64,000 nucleotides of DNA from Glossina fuscipes (GCF_014805625.2 NW_023998414.1:2739445-2803444), one strand, 5' to 3'; positions 1 to 14,075 are shown, numbered from the stretch's first letter. Made by a program: numbers and translations. Notes: generated from the letters alone by a model not told the origin.

Positions 1-59
1 AGTTTTTTTTCCAAATAACGGTTTTATCAAAATAATACGTGATAAGGGGAGAGGAATAG

Positions 60-185
60 CAATCCGTTTCGAGTTCGAAAACATACGAATGTAGAAAATT
101 TCATCGAAATACTTTGAATATTGTTTTGTTTTTGTTTGAACACCAAAATATCCAGACAGACAGATGGACAGACTTAAAAAAAGTA
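60..185 (-). repeat. Family A partial copy
   Basis: Contains the family landmarks in reverse order: atttcatcgaaata, then gacagacagatggacagac. It is truncated at the window edge side. Confidence 0.5.
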
Positions 186-3100
186 TTGGGAAAATAATTT
201 CCAAGCTATTATTATAATACAAGGTGGCTTAAGTACATTCTTCCACACTCCTTGCTCTATTTTGTTCTATTAATCAGCCACTTTAGAAGATATCCCCTAT
301 ACAAGAAGGCATAATGAAAAGAGAAAGTGGCATTTGTGGAGGAAATGCCTACAAAGATTACAGCAAGTAAATTATTGCAAAGATGGGCAGCGCCTTCATG
401 TAGCCAGTACCAAAAATAGTAAATAAAGCTTAATATAAACATTGTCTCCTTCGTAAGCCAAAGCCAAGTCTTGCATTGGAATTGGAATTACACTCACCAA
501 CGAAACCAAGCTGCATAGTGTGCAACTCATGTGGACGAGGTCGTTATGCGAATTCAATAAGGAGGTAAAACCGAATTGATTGATTGAATACAAAAGCTTG
601 AGGATAGGGATATCGCTCTTAACAAAAAATTCTATTTAGAATCGAACGTAATGGTTCGCTTAATATACAAAAAATATGAAAATTAAATTAAAGCTTACAT
701 TTACTGAAAACTAAAACAAATGAAATCTAACAAAACTAGTGTAAGAATAGATTATAATAATAAATCTTTTCAATTTTGGCCAAACGATGATTTACGTAAT
801 AATTGTTATTTAATGGCAAAGAAAATGTATTTTATTTTTACCAAAAAAGATTTTCTGCTTTCTGCTCAATATTTTGCCGCAAAACAATAACAGTAGAAAG
901 GATTCAGACCATTAAATTCCGGAAGTTAGACAAGAGCAAACATATCAGTTAGTAAACTAGCAGCGAAATTTACATACCAGAGCCAAGAAATGGCCATAAA
1001 GCACAGTACAATACACAATAATAATTCATATTACGTACAGGAGTAACTAAATTATAATTTATATTATTCTTGTTCTTTTCTATACCCCCTACCCTAGATC
1101 GATGGATGATGGCTGGTGTACGCATTTTGTCTTAATGCTTGCAACACCCAGATGGCTTGAACGGCTCCGAATTCTGTTTCTCTTTCCGTCTGGGTGTGTG
1201 TATGCCTGTGCGCCTGCGCGCCTATGCCCCTATGTGTTGCTGATCGATTTCAAATTTCATCAAAACGTTGGAAGTCTTTACACGCAACTTGGTATTTTTT
1301 AAAATGGGCCGAATACGTCACAATGCGCACACCCGTAATAAAGCATAAATTGAACGCAAGTCCGTTTCTTTAAGCAAAAATTTATGGATTCTTGCTCACA
1401 CTCGCTCACACAATGCATATATATATATATATATATATACATATATTATCTGCATGGAAAATGCGTTCATTCTAAAATAATTATGAAGGACATGGCGACA
1501 TGGTGGATTAACTGTTTCTTAATAATACCATCGATACCATCGGTATCAAATGAGAGAGTTTGGAGAGTTGAATGGAAGAAGCTAACCTTATCAATTTCAA
1601 ATGAAATATCGCGGACATTACGACGTAGTGGAATCATATTTTCATTACACGGCTCCCACATAAAAGGACTTGAAGACTAGAATGGTCGACGTCACGAGAT
1701 GGCGTAAGTAATTTTTTTTTGCTGAAGAATACCTTTTAATAAACCAAACGTTTGAGGATACATCTTATGCTATTCACTTCTTGATAACCATAAGTAAAAG
1801 TATGGGACGTAAAAAACTGTAATGACGGTGAGTATGCGAGATTCGTCTCTAGCCGAATATAATTTACTGACTTGTTGTTTTTCCTTTTCTTATTTTTTTT
1901 TTTTCTTTTTTTTTTTGCCTATTTGCTTTCACTTCTCTTTCTTTTGGGCAAGATAAGCAAAAAAAAAAAAAAAAAAGGAAAAAAAATTATAAATTTAACA
2001 ACCCTTCCGGTTAATAAATCAGTTTCGCAATGAAAACAACTAAACAAACAAAGAAGAAGAAAATCATCAAATTAAATTTTTTTTAAAATTTTTACAATCA
2101 AGTGGCTTAACTCGAGCGTTTTTCTCACCCACATATTATTACCGACCACAGTCACTTTGGTTTGGGGATTATTTTAAAAAAAAAAAAAAAACAAAACAAA
2201 ATTTTAAACTTGTAAGTTTTTTAGACGAATTTGCCGTTCGTAACATTTCCGTTTCCGTTAACATCAGAAAAGTTATGCGTGTGTACAGTATTCTCCGCAC
2301 TATTTTCCTTTCACAATATGTTCTCGTTCTTGTTCTCGCTTCTCGCTGCTCGTTTTCTATTGTCAGCCTATATTGTTTACATGCCATTTAACAAACAATT
2401 TCATTATGTAAAGAGCTTTTCATCTATAACGACAAAGAAAAGGTTAGGTAAGGACAACTGAGAGAGAATTGAATGAATGAGGCATAATAACTTTATCATT
2501 GCCTTTGTCACGTCAAAATATGGAAATATTTGAAGACATTCATACAAAAAATATAATTTATCTGTTCTCCAGTCTGTCTGTCCATTATTGCATTTATTAT
2601 GCTTACTAACATAAATACATGAAACATATCGCAAAGGCGAAAGCTAATATTCGATTATGTAATTGGTTCCCTGATAACATTTCATCATAAGATTTGCTTT
2701 TCAATTAAGAAAAATTGATAAGTAAATTGAAGTTAAAAGTTCACTAATGGCACTTGGCCGCCCGGTTGAATAGAATCAATCAAACATTATTAAAGCATTT
2801 TTTTCGACTCTAATGTAAATAAAATGGAAAAAATGGAAGAAATTTTTTATATAATTTTTGCGTAATTTTTTTTTTTTCAGCTTTGAACTGATCGATACTG
2901 TGCGTCTTTGGCATCCGCCTAGAGTTTGCTGCCAGTATTTTGTAAACATAAAAAAAGTGCATTTTTTCCGATCTTTTTCGAGGACAAAATGAAGCTTACA
3001 TTTATGCTTACGGCCCAAAACCAATGAATCAATCGAACATATGTCATGGAAATGGTGAACCAAGGCCAAAAAAATTAACCACACGTTGGCAGTTTCCTTC

Positions 3101-4398
3101 AATTATCGCGTCCTTATGCATTCGCGCAATTTGCGTCATCAAGTCAACCTGTCACTAAGAAATACTATTTGAATGCATATGCAGGCGATGAAATTAATTT
3201 GAGAGAAGAAGTGAAAAAAAGAAAAACGATTTTTCATCTTATAAACAAATTGGCGCTACTTTTTGATCGATATACTGAATATATAAAAATTGTACTTAAG
3301 CAATTAAATTCGCCTATCATTCTTAACAATTTCAAAATTTCTCTGAAAATTTTTTATTAAAAAAATGAAAATAAAATCGTTGCTATAAAATTCATTCCGT
3401 TTAATTAATTATGACGAAGTAAGAGCACTTTTGATCACTTTATGCTTTAATTAGTCGAAAGTAATCCTATTGTAAATAATTTTCACTACTCGTCTTCGTC
3501 TTCCTTTTCAATAGCTCGATCATCTGCACTGCAAGTGTATGGACAGAGAGAAGAAAAGCAAAGAAAAAATCCGGAATGAAATTTGTCCGAATTAGATCAG
3601 CTTTTGGGAAACAGATTGCTTCGCAGTCTCGATCAACTAAATAAACTTTTCCATGTTAATCAAGTTCACAATGAGAATCGTAATCTTCTATTACATCGTT
3701 TGGGAATTATGTAATAAACTTATGGATTATTACAAGTAATAAACCATCGATAATCCATGGATAGTACAAGTAATAATCCATCGATTAGAGTTCTTGCATC
3801 AACTATATCAAAAAAAAAAAAAAAAATTGCCTTTTACCCGTACAGATCGTAAGGACTGCGGCTCTTCAATTTCCAAGAAGTGAGATCCAACCGATCCTAC
3901 CACAAGCGCATGCAACAAAGATGTGCAAGGATAATGAGGACGATTTGTAAAATAAAAAATATTTTGAGAGACTTTTTTTTTAGCCGCACCCTGATTCATT
4001 ATTTGGATGGCGAAAATGTAAACCTCTCAAACTAACTCTACAAGAATCGACCGTAAAGTGGCATTGTTGCATAATCTTATTACAAGCTAGTCGCGAGGAT
4101 TGACAGATCCCTTTCATTCCATTACAAAATCGTGATTGGGCACATTATAGAGAGAAAGAAAGTATTTAAAATATTTTCACAAATCGTTCATCGGGTAAAG
4201 CATTTTCATGACCGACCTTCGCCAACTACAATACTTTTCCTTGTTTTATTATTATAAATTCGTTCTCTTGATCTATATATTCATTGGAAAACTCCTCTAC
4301 AATTATTTTTGCATTTCTGCATCTTAAACACGCTTGTCTTTTTTTATTTTTACTTAAGTTTGCTACTTCTTCTTCTTCTTCTTCTTCTATATTTTCGT

Positions 4399-4446
<48 letters not shown>

Positions 4447-4546
4447 NNNNNNNNNNNNNNNNNNNNNNNNNNNNNNNNNNNNNNNNNNNNNNNNNNNNNN
4501 NNNNNNNNNNNNNNNNNNNNNNNNNNNNNNNNNNNNNNNNNNNNNN
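4447..4546. other. Assembly gap (100 N) inside a poly-T tract
   Basis: One hundred N flanked by 46 T on the left and 45 T on the right. The round number indicates a placeholder. The repeated homopolymer suggests the two sides may overlap or that the tract could not be spanned. Confidence 0.98.
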
Positions 4547-4592
<46 letters not shown>

Positions 4593-6089
4593 TAGTTCAA
4601 TAGCCAAGAGATTTGATTATTGGCTTTTAACTCACTTGCTATAATCTTTTTTATTCAACTATTCTCGTTAAGTTAAAGCAGAGAGAGGGTGCAGAAGAAA
4701 AAAAAAACAAAAGTAAGAAGAACGCTAAGAGGGTGATACAGTTTTTTTATCACATATTTATTTTTTCCGCTCACAATAACTTTCATTGTACCCCTTACCC
4801 ACTATACCGGATGTTTTTCAATTGACAACTTTATTTGTGTACGTGTATGCGTGTGTTTTTCTATGGACGTGTATATAACTTTTTTATGGTCTTTTAAGAA
4901 GATATTGCTATTGAAACAAATTTGTTGCGTCTAGCTGTTGTATCTTGTTGTTGATGTCAACAACATCATTACATTGCTAATCTAAACAAATATTTTTTTT
5001 ATGTTTTTTTCTTTTTTTTTGTTGGTTTGCTTCATATACGGATGTATTGATGGTCCATCAATTCAATTACAAGTTGACATCATGACCGTACAAAAATAAG
5101 AGCAAAGTAAAAAGGAAAAAAAAACTCTATTAGACTTCCGGTGATTTATGGGAAATTATACACAATCTGTTCTGTACTCCAAAAACTTCCTAGTGGTCAT
5201 CATGAGGGCGTGATGGTTTTGAAAAAAATTCTTTTCTCTCTCTTCTTCTATTATTGAAAATAATTAATTTGGGAATTTATTTGAAAGAGATTTATGAGAA
5301 TTTACTTTGGTATTTGAGTTTTTCTTTTTTCCACAAGCGTCTAAAAGTAGATCATGTTTTTTTGACGTTCAGAAGCAAGAAAATTTATGCTTTAAATTTT
5401 TTATTTACGTTACAGTTAACTTTATTTTCATACGATTTTATTTAATTTGTTATGATTCAAAAATACATATATTAAATTTCGCTTTTACGCGATTTCATTC
5501 AATTTAAAACGATTACAAAAGTTGTTTCATTTAATCTTTATGCATGATTTATTTTTACTTGCATATATTTCAGCAGAGTACGCGTGCAAATAAATCCTTA
5601 TCGAATTTACTGGTTATTTCAAAAAGATCATAAAATATATTTTCTCAAAGGTATTATCCATCACATATTTTTCCCAAAATTTGAGGATGTTTGCCTCTTG
5701 CAGTACCGAACTATTTATCGAATCATTTTTCAACTTCTGTGTAGCTGTCAAAATCTTACTTAGAAAGTGCACCCTTTCCCACGTTTGGTTTTTTTTTATT
5801 TTTTTATGTACTTCTAAAGCTTGATAACAATGCCACTAAATACCGTAAATATCATTCAAGATCGAACACCAACGAGTAGTAGTGCCATCTGTTAGAAAAC
5901 TCTGTAAGAACTTTCTTGCACATCTGAAGCTTCTACTTTGGACATAAAAAAGCCTTACACGTGGTTATAATTAAAAACAGTCTTAATTAAATTCGCCAAG
6001 CGACCCTTTGCTTTTGGTAAGGAATGGAATGGGAGCTATTCTTTAGTTCATTATATTTTTTCCTCGGCCTTTTTCTAAGCGGGATGAAT

Positions 6090-6985
6090 TTGCATTCATC
6101 CTACACCACTTGTGAGGCAAGGCGTGTTAGCTTATGCGGAAAAGTCCCAGAAGGACTTAAAGTAGTTCCAACATTTATTATACCCGCCGTTTCAAAATCA
6201 CTTTCTGAATCGTTCAAAGCTTGTCTGTCCATCTTTCCGCCGTATGTCCATGTTTTTTTTGTGTTCAGCCGACGATATTTTGTTGAAATTTGATATAACG
6301 ACATGTTTTGGCCCAAAGACGAACGCCATTGAAAGTGATCAATGAGTCAAGCCCACTGTCATGTAATCCTTTCTATAGAAAGCGAAAGAGCCTGATTTCC
6401 AAAATCTCTTGGTCACAACTTTTTTATATTAATAATTTGACACAAACATTAATCTTATCGCATTTAGGTTAAATAGGTGTATTTTTTGGATTCCTTCCCA
6501 TATAAGCATTCCAATGAAAAATATGTCTCTATATGAACAAAAATGTCCAACTTTCGACATTTTGTGATGAAAGTTGCTTCGTAAGAGTAATTTGATATAA
6601 AACTTAATTGGATCAAGCAGTTCTATATTTTGGACATTTTCGCATACAAGGAATGTCATGAAATAGTAAATCTTATATGCCATTGACGTCTAATTTTCAA
6701 TATTCTATAATAAAAATGGGTCCATATTGGCAACGTTGCATAAAAATTAACCACAGAGAATCTGGATGACATAAGTTTATTTTTTAAGTCAGTGAGTAGC
6801 TGGAAAATAACAAAATCTTTCACAAGTAAGTTAAATTTGCCAAGGCAATTGATATATTGGCATAAAAGAAAGTACACCTTTTGGTGTGTCGTCATTAAAA
6901 TGAATGAACGATAATATTAGGTGAATGATGTAGGATATCTCATAGTCGACCTTGTTCGGCTGTAGTGCTCTTATTTGTTTTTTTT
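6090..6985 (+). repeat. Family A near full-length copy (about 0.9 kb)
   Basis: Landmarks in order: ctacaccacttgtgaggc (6099), cttgtctgtccatctttccg (6221), attttgttgaaatttgatata (6277), cgccattgaaagtgatca (6326), and the end signature agtcgaccttgttcggctgta (6944) followed by T-rich sequence. No open reading frame of note. The reverse complement matches 8240-8590 closely at 6099-6350. Confidence 0.65.
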
Positions 6986-8239
6986 TTCTAACTTATTTCA
7001 AGTTTTACTTCTTTTAACTTTTTTAAAATTTCAAAAAAAATATATTATATGGAATTAAAATAAACAAATTTATGTAATTTTGTTTAATATCCAATTGTTG
7101 TTTAGTCATCTTATTAGTATATGGTCATTTCGGCAACAACTATTAATAAAACTATGGGTATCTATGCAATAAGCTGATCTCGGCAAATTTACTTACGCTG
7201 ACCAAAGTTGGCCATCATAAATCATCAAACACTATACAAAATCACCTCATATTTTTTTCAACAATACATACTTATCTATAGTTTACACTTAACTGCACAA
7301 TATACTCAATGGAAGATCAATGTAACATATATGTAATGGCCAAGAAAAAAATAAAAACCTAAACATAAGCAATATGCTATTCATAATGATACAAACAACA
7401 ACACAAATATATATCGTATTTATAATCTAAGGAAATCAGACCGTTACACTAAGGGTTGTTGTTGTTATTGTTATTGTTATTGTTACTCGTATTGAGAAAT
7501 GTTAAAGGAAATTATAGGGAAACACTTACTCAAACGCTTAAGCAGTTTTCTATTTAGATATGACACATGGAACAATGTATCTTGAAAACATCATGTAAAT
7601 CATAAACAACCAATAAATGTATAAATAGCTTAAGAATGGATAACAATCAATATTTAAGGATTATAAAAGAAGTCATATTTTCTTGCTCATACACATTTAT
7701 GTACATAATAATGTAATATTTACTTAAATAGAATCTTCAAATGTATTTCAAAGCTTAAAAGTTTACCTTAGTTTTGCAAATTTTGAAGAAAACTAAAGAT
7801 ATGCTACAAAATATAAAAAAAAAAAAATGTAATGCATGTTGGTGTTCTTCAGATTTTCACATGCCCAGAAATATACTGTCTATTACACTTTTAGTCTAGC
7901 TACGATTTATACAACATCGTTTACTTTCATTCGAACAGCACACAAGGAGAAAAATTTAATACAAAAAAAAAAAATAAATAAATAAACAAAAACCAAATCA
8001 GCGGGAAAGCATGAACTTTAATATAAATTACGTTTTACGTTGCAGTTTATTTTCATTAAAAAGCTGAACGTAAAAACTTGTTAGAGACCTGCCGCTGGTT
8101 TACATTATGATATGATTAGAAATTATAAATGATGAAAAATATAACAAGTGAAAAGCTTTCACAAGAAATGAATATATTTTAAAATTTAAATAAAATAAAT
8201 GCAAATATATATATAATGCATAATATATATAACCTGTAA

Positions 8240-8590
8240 AATCGTCGACCACAAGCCATCATTAAACACCCTATTCTATCCTATAGCAGGGCTTGAAAGA
8301 GTATTCCGCTCTGAACAACTTTCGATGGCATTCGTCCTTGGGCCAAAATACGTCATTGTATCAAATCTCATCGAAATATTTCAAGTATTGCGGCCTGTAC
8401 GTTGAACAAGCAAGAAAACAAGGCAGACAAACGAACAAAGGGACAGATATACAGAGAAGCAAATGATTCTGAATTGATCGGCGTAATCAAAGGTGGGTCT
8501 ATCTTAAGTCCTTTGATATATCCTTTGCATATATCCGCATAAACTTAATACATCCGTGCACCACAAGCGATGTGAGCCCAACTTTTTTAA
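8240..8590 (-). repeat. Family A internally shortened copy
   Basis: Starts with the reversed end signature (atcgtcgaccacaagcc). It then runs through tggcattcgtccttgggcc, tcaaatctcatcgaaatat, the gacaaacgaac...gacagat segment and ctgaattgatcggcgt, and ends near cgtgcaccacaagcg. It lacks most of the roughly 0.5 kb middle part seen in the 6090 copy. Confidence 0.6.
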
Positions 8591-9349
8591 CTGATCTACA
8601 CAGCATTTGACTCTTTCTTTAAATAAATGCTAAGCACAGGCTGATTACGAGATTACATGCTTTATAAAAAAACATTAAAATTAATTAAAATTATAGAGTG
8701 TAATATTTCCTAAATAGTACAACATATATGTAGGTAGAAAGGTAGAAAAAGGTGTTTTGAGATAAACGCGTTTAAAAGTTCAGAATATGTTATAGAGGCG
8801 TTCTCTTATTAGTCGTTAATACCAGAACTATAAAACTGCCCATCGCAAATCAAATATTCCTCCTCGTTCTCTATACACGACGATCTTTTCTTACTACGTA
8901 CCTCTGATGCTGCATCTGCCAAAGATCGCTCAGCTTTCTTAATCGGTTTCAAGACGAAAATTGCATAATTCAGTGACAAATTATTTATACAATACTAGTT
9001 CACTAGGGCCATCATTCAAATTACATGCGGCAGTTGCCAGTCGTTTCATCCAAGACGGAAAACCCCGAAATTTGAAGCAAATAATTTTTTGTAGGTAATG
9101 AATCTTTTTTCCACGAAAGTACCAAGCATCCTTTAAGCAAAAAAAAAAAAAAAAAAATTTTTTTCTGAAAAATTTACAGTGGTTTATTCTTTTAAGAGAG
9201 TTCTACAAAGAGCAAAATAAACGGTTATCGGACAAAGTAAAGTCATGACTGTGTAGTCCTATACGATGGATACGCATCAAAACTTCCCATCAAATTGTAT
9301 CAGTTTTTGCTAAATTAATATAGATGTGTGTAATCGTGACGAAAAGCAA

Positions 9350-9620
9350 AGCCTTTCCTATTGGCGCTTTGCATTAATTGCGCCCTGCAATAGCTGTCGA
9401 CAGTAAAGAGTGAAATCGATCGGTCTGGTCAAGTTAAAGCAGCCGATGATGCACCAAAGTATTACCTTGCGTAACATCAATTGGACATCATGCAACCGAG
9501 ACCACGATCTTTTTTGCATATTAACGCTGTATTTGTGTACATTCTCATCACTCATCGTAACATATATAAAATAGTTGTACAACAAAATTTTGTAACTTAA
9601 AATTGGTTGATTCATAAAAC
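9350..9620 (-). mobile_element. Mariner transposase fragment (central catalytic region), decayed
   Basis: The minus-strand frame from 9615 to 9358 reads MSDENVHKYSVN, then VILWCIIGCFNLTRPIDF and YCRQLLQGAINAKR. These align in order with the GDEKW-x-YDN, LCIWWD-x-KG-IYYE and Y-x-QQL-x-L-x-A blocks of DD34D mariner transposases. The first catalytic Asp block survives in recognisable form, but the frame is short and the downstream third is absent. It is non-functional. Confidence 0.6.
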
Positions 9621-9889
9621 GTACACGACCCGCTTATATCTTCCCAAATTTTTTGGCTATACACGGCTTAGATATTGATGCTTGTATAATATAAGTCACA
9701 GTTGTTCACAAGCTGTCGTTTAATGTGTATCGTAGAGATGGATGTCGCGTATTTTGTCCTCTTTTAAATTGGAAAAAATGCAGCTGAAGCTACGTAAATA
9801 ATTAACTTGGCTTGTAATGAAAGATAATAAGCTATCAAACCGTTAGAAACCGATGAAACTCGCATATGTGTGTTTGTCTCAAGCAACTC

Positions 9890-10190
9890 ATAAAATGTGT
9901 TTTGACTTGAGCCGGGAATATCACCCGATTACAGCATATTCTTCCGACCTACCTCCCTCCGATTACTACTTGTTCATACCGATGCAATCATAGTTAGCTG
10001 ATGAACAGCTCATGTGTGCGAAAATGGACCGATCACTATATCGCCTCGAAACCATGAAGTTTCCTCCGTGCAGGCATCTGGAAAATGCAAAAGGCCATAG
10101 ATGCAAAAGCCCATACACAGTTGTGGTGCATATCTCGATAAAGCGTCTTCATCATAGACACCAAAAATTTTTCAAAATTTTAAATTGTTT
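9890..10190 (+). mobile_element. Mariner transposase C-terminal fragment, opposite orientation
   Basis: The plus strand reads YSSDLPPSDYYLF at about 9938-9976, the conserved YSPDLAPSDYHLF block that carries the third catalytic Asp. An in-frame stop follows, and then a GIWKMQKAIDAK-like segment at about 10070-10110 matching the C-terminal LPERWQK-x-I region. It points the opposite way to the neighbouring 9350-9620 piece. Confidence 0.6.
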
Positions 10191-11580
10191 TTTAATTATC
10201 TAGCGTAGGAGCTGCCACTCAAACACATACGCTATAATTTGATCTTTATTGAGTTATTATTGCCAGAGGAAATCGAAAGTCATTTCTTGGGAGAAACGCT
10301 ATTAACTTTTTTTCTCGATTTACATTCTTCTCTTTTTAAAAAGAGAAATTTTTATTTTCAAATCAATAATAAAAACAATTTCATTAAAAGTGTTGCCTAT
10401 TATTGGCTGCACATTTTAATAGAATATGTAGCTCATGCAAAAAGGGAGACTGTACTTTTTCAGCTTTTTTATATAAGGATCGATTTTTTGCATTATCATT
10501 ATAACCAGCGGAGACTTACCCAGAGAGACAATAAATCATCAGTTACGAGCGGGAGGAGTAGGATCGACCTACAGATGGCAAGTTTCAAAATATTTTGATG
10601 AAATTTCGTAAGATGAGACAATGATTCACGGACGAACGCTATTGAAAACGTTTCGGATCGGATTCACTTGTTCGACATCTTTCCCATACAATACATTATT
10701 TTTACAATTCACTTTATTAATAACTGTATTAAGTGAAGTAATCATGGGTATACAACCATAATGTTTTTACTTTTACTACTTTAACTAAAACACTCAAAGG
10801 ATTTAACATTTATTCGAAATTTTCCATCATATGTCGGTGTTAATAATATTTGATTTACTTTAAAACTGGTTTAATAAACCATCGATCTTAATAAGAACAA
10901 GAAGAGACAATTTGATTAAACTACCCCATATAGATGACATTATTTTATATGAAAACCACACGATATGTATATGAAAAAATTTAATACCTGTCATGATTTA
11001 AGCAAAAGCATAAATACACTTTTAACATTTCAATCACGAACAAGTAGAAGAGGGGGGTTGAGCAGAACATTTCAACGCATTGTTAAGCATTTAATTAAAG
11101 GCTTTAAACATAATTTTTTTCCAAAAATTTACATTTACAAAAAAAAAAGAAGGTCAAGTGATTGATAACTTTCAAATATTAGAAGAAGGATGCATTCTTC
11201 TTCGAATAACTACGGCAAGCCAATGAAAATATTTGAGTAAAACAGATGAGCAGTAACAATCAACATTGACCTGTCTCTCTCTCTCTCTCTCTCTTGAGGT
11301 TATTTATCGCGAGCAACTGAGATTTCTACCATCCATCATATAAAAGATAATGGTTCGGTTCGCTACGTTATTTATTGAGTTCATTCAGAATGATTGACCA
11401 GAAACTATGATGAACTTCTGACGAAATCACTAAAGTCTTAATATAAATGAAAAAAAAAAAAAATCAACTAAACCTACATACTTTATGAATAGAGCAAACC
11501 TTTGTTCATCGCTATTTTTGCATTCTTAGCGGACCGAAGTTTAGCATTGAGAGATGTGTCCGTTTTGTACACTTCGCCAT

Positions 11581-11790
11581 GCGTGATCAAGTAGTTACGA
11601 ATCGCGACTATCATGTCAGTGTTCGGGGGTTCAAATGTCAGCGTGCTCGAATTTCCTTTGGTCGCACCCATAGTAAGTGCTCAGTCGATTAGGATATAAA
11701 ACACTAACTGATTGAGTGCACGCCCACTAGACTGCAGCCTATTACTTCACTTCTTCCTCACATCTTTCTAAGCGTCGCCGTATTGGGCGC
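11581..11790 (+). repeat. tRNA-derived SINE-like element, copy 1
   Basis: A tRNA-like head has an A-box-like tgatcaagtagtta (11584) and a B box gggttcaaatg (11627-11637), the RNA polymerase III internal promoter pattern. The segment gcacgcccactagactgcag at 11718-11737 and the following cttcttcctcac are repeated at 45310-45362. The head lacks a convincing clover-leaf, so it is not called as a tRNA gene. Confidence 0.5.
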
Positions 11791-12299
11791 ACGCACAGGA
11801 TCATATCACCCAGTTCAATTGGTCGTATCAAAAAAGAAAGAAGGTCGAGTTAAAGTGCAAATATTGCAGAGTACAGGAAAAGTGTACATGTGGACACATG
11901 CAGATGCCTCGTCAAATCCTATAAGCCTATCGTAAATCACAAATGCTCGTCATATTCTTACTTTGAGTCATTATAACGGCAATTTTATTTCTAAGACACA
12001 CAGATTTATCTCATCGAATACAAAACATATTGACAACCGAAGGCGGGTCCTTTCCCGTATACGCAAACAAATGCCAAAGAAATCATAATTTATGGCTTAT
12101 TACAGATGCTTGTGTAAAATACTTGCAAGGCTGACCTACCTTGGAGACCTTTTGCAATTATCCAAATTATTGGCAACCAGTTATGGTGCGGACGTACATA
12201 ACACCCCGAAGGACTTTAGAATACAGACGTCTGGCCGTCTTAGCGGGAACAGCCGAAGCAGCGCGTTTGCACTTGCTTTACTTTACGATTAGTTCAATA

Positions 12300-12672
12300 T
12301 CATCATTATTAAATACGTGAGCGAGATGTGCCGCGACCTAGAAGATCTATTGTATGTTCAGGATTTTTATGGATCCCTTCGTCTTGTTGGATCGGAGCAC
12401 CATACTGTGTCCGTCGTAGTAAAATGCTCGACAAACACTTGGTGTCTGATTCTGCAGATGGCCTCACATAGAATATGTTGGCACGTTTCACCCACGTTTT
12501 TCAGATGGTACCTGAGGGAATTATGACCAGTGTAGAAGGCGGTCTCTTCTTTTTAGTTCCAGTAGTTTCCAGTATTTCAAGGCACTCTAACACCAGCCTA
12601 AACGTTGTCTTTCGCCCCCATAGGAACTTTAAGGCGGCTTGGTTGTCGGAGTATATGCAGAGCCGCTCTTAA
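12300..12672 (-). mobile_element. Non-LTR retrotransposon 3' fragment (RNase H region), decayed
   Basis: The minus strand reads CIYSDNQAALKFL near 12660-12620, the RNase H YSDNQAAL motif of LOA/R1-type non-LTR elements. It continues RLVLECLEILE, then after frame breaks HILCEAICRIRHQVF (about 12474-12430), which matches the C-terminal Cys/His segment (HILC-x-CPA-x-R-x-RH) of those elements. It ends near 12300. Several frame breaks make it a dead copy. Confidence 0.65.
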
Positions 12673-13149
12673 GCATTCAGGGAATTCCGTACCAGTTGCA
12701 ATAGTTTTTATAAGCCAATTCTTCCAGTTTTTTTTCCTTTCAGTGGAAATTCAACACAAGTTCTACTGATGCCAAGTTCCAACTTTCGATATCAACCGCC
12801 ACGACTGGGAATTTGAAAAACGGACAGTCACAACGATAAGAGAAATTTGTCATTGATAAATACATATCGAAATTCATTATTGACAAATCTCTGATGCAGC
12901 AATAGCGACATACATTATCATCTACTTCCGATTTGCCGATTAGTCTGCTAGCAATCATTTATGGTAAAGAAAACGAAATGCAGTCTAGACTACATCAGGA
13001 AACAATCAGGAATGACTCTATATATTTTAGAATCATCATGGATAGATTAAGCCAGAGTTCTAATATCCCGTTATCCCCCATGTACGTTATGTAAGCACGA
13101 TGATGGTCAAGAAGTATAGGTATAAGAAGTATAGGTATAAAAAAAGTAA

Positions 13150-14075
13150 AAAAGCTGTAATTAGACAACGTCTACCATGCGCCACCCTACACGACTTCGT
13201 TTAATTAATAATACACCAAAAAGTATACATTATTTTTATGAAAATGCAAAAAAAAATATAATACATTATTTCTATGAAAATGCATAACTTTTATGAAAGC
13301 CCTCATATTGGAAGATACTCAAACGTTAACGTCGGCTTAATTTAGCAAACTCAATTTCACTTGTCAAAGACTTTATTATTCTCCAGTTGCTCTTCCATCA
13401 CAAAAACTATACAAAAAAAAAACACTTAGCTGCCATAAAGGGGTTTGGTTGTCTATATATGATGTATTCTACAAAATAGATCTATGCAATCCAAATTTCC
13501 TATGACTGATTTAATAAACGCAAATTTTCATCATAAATTAATAATAATTGAACCTATTTGGCATATAAAGTCTTATTGTTCATTAGAATTCTTATATGCG
13601 TTGGACCTGCATGGTCCAAGTTCGATAAGACTTCGGTATGAACGAATGAATTGAAAATTAAACCTTTCACCATATAAAGATATTCTTTCCGTCGTAACGG
13701 TTATATAGCAAGAGATTTTAAAAGTCGCCTCAACCAATCCAAAGTTTTCAAACGAACTTCGAACGCCGAATTACTATTATCAAGCGATTTTTATCGCAAA
13801 ATTCCAAAAATTACAATATTTTTATTATAACAACTTATCAAAATAAAGCGTTATATGGGAAGTAATCGCAAAATTGGTTCGATCCGAACCATTTTTACTA
13901 GCGTTCGCTCTTCGGCCGAAAAGAATCAGTTCGCCAATCCTGCAAGGTGAACACTAGAATAAATGGAAATACATCAGACGAACGGACGGCCGGACAAGCT
14001 TACATTGGTATAAAAAATATATGAATTTGTCTCAAATTCTTTTTGGTGTTGCACATAGGGTATAAAAAAAGGAGT
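13150..14075 (-). repeat. Family A long copy
   Basis: Reverse orientation. Landmarks: attagacaacgtctaccatg (13159), ggttcgatccgaaccattttt (13877), gacgaacggacggccggac (13977), aagcttacattggtataaa (13997), and gtgttgcacatagggtata (14045). About 0.9 kb, no ORF. Confidence 0.55.

Larger units (their letters stand above)
1..9340. other. Left flank, non-coding, repeat-rich
   Basis: No supported coding exon. It carries family A repeat copies (about 60-185, 1090-1310, 6090-6985, 8240-8590), a family B fragment (1500-1880), poly-T tracts and the gap at 4447. The open frames here are short and of low complexity. Confidence 0.6.

Noticed and set aside
4226..4644. Poly-Lys and poly-Phe frames around the first gap
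   Set aside because: Homopolymer and N translation only.
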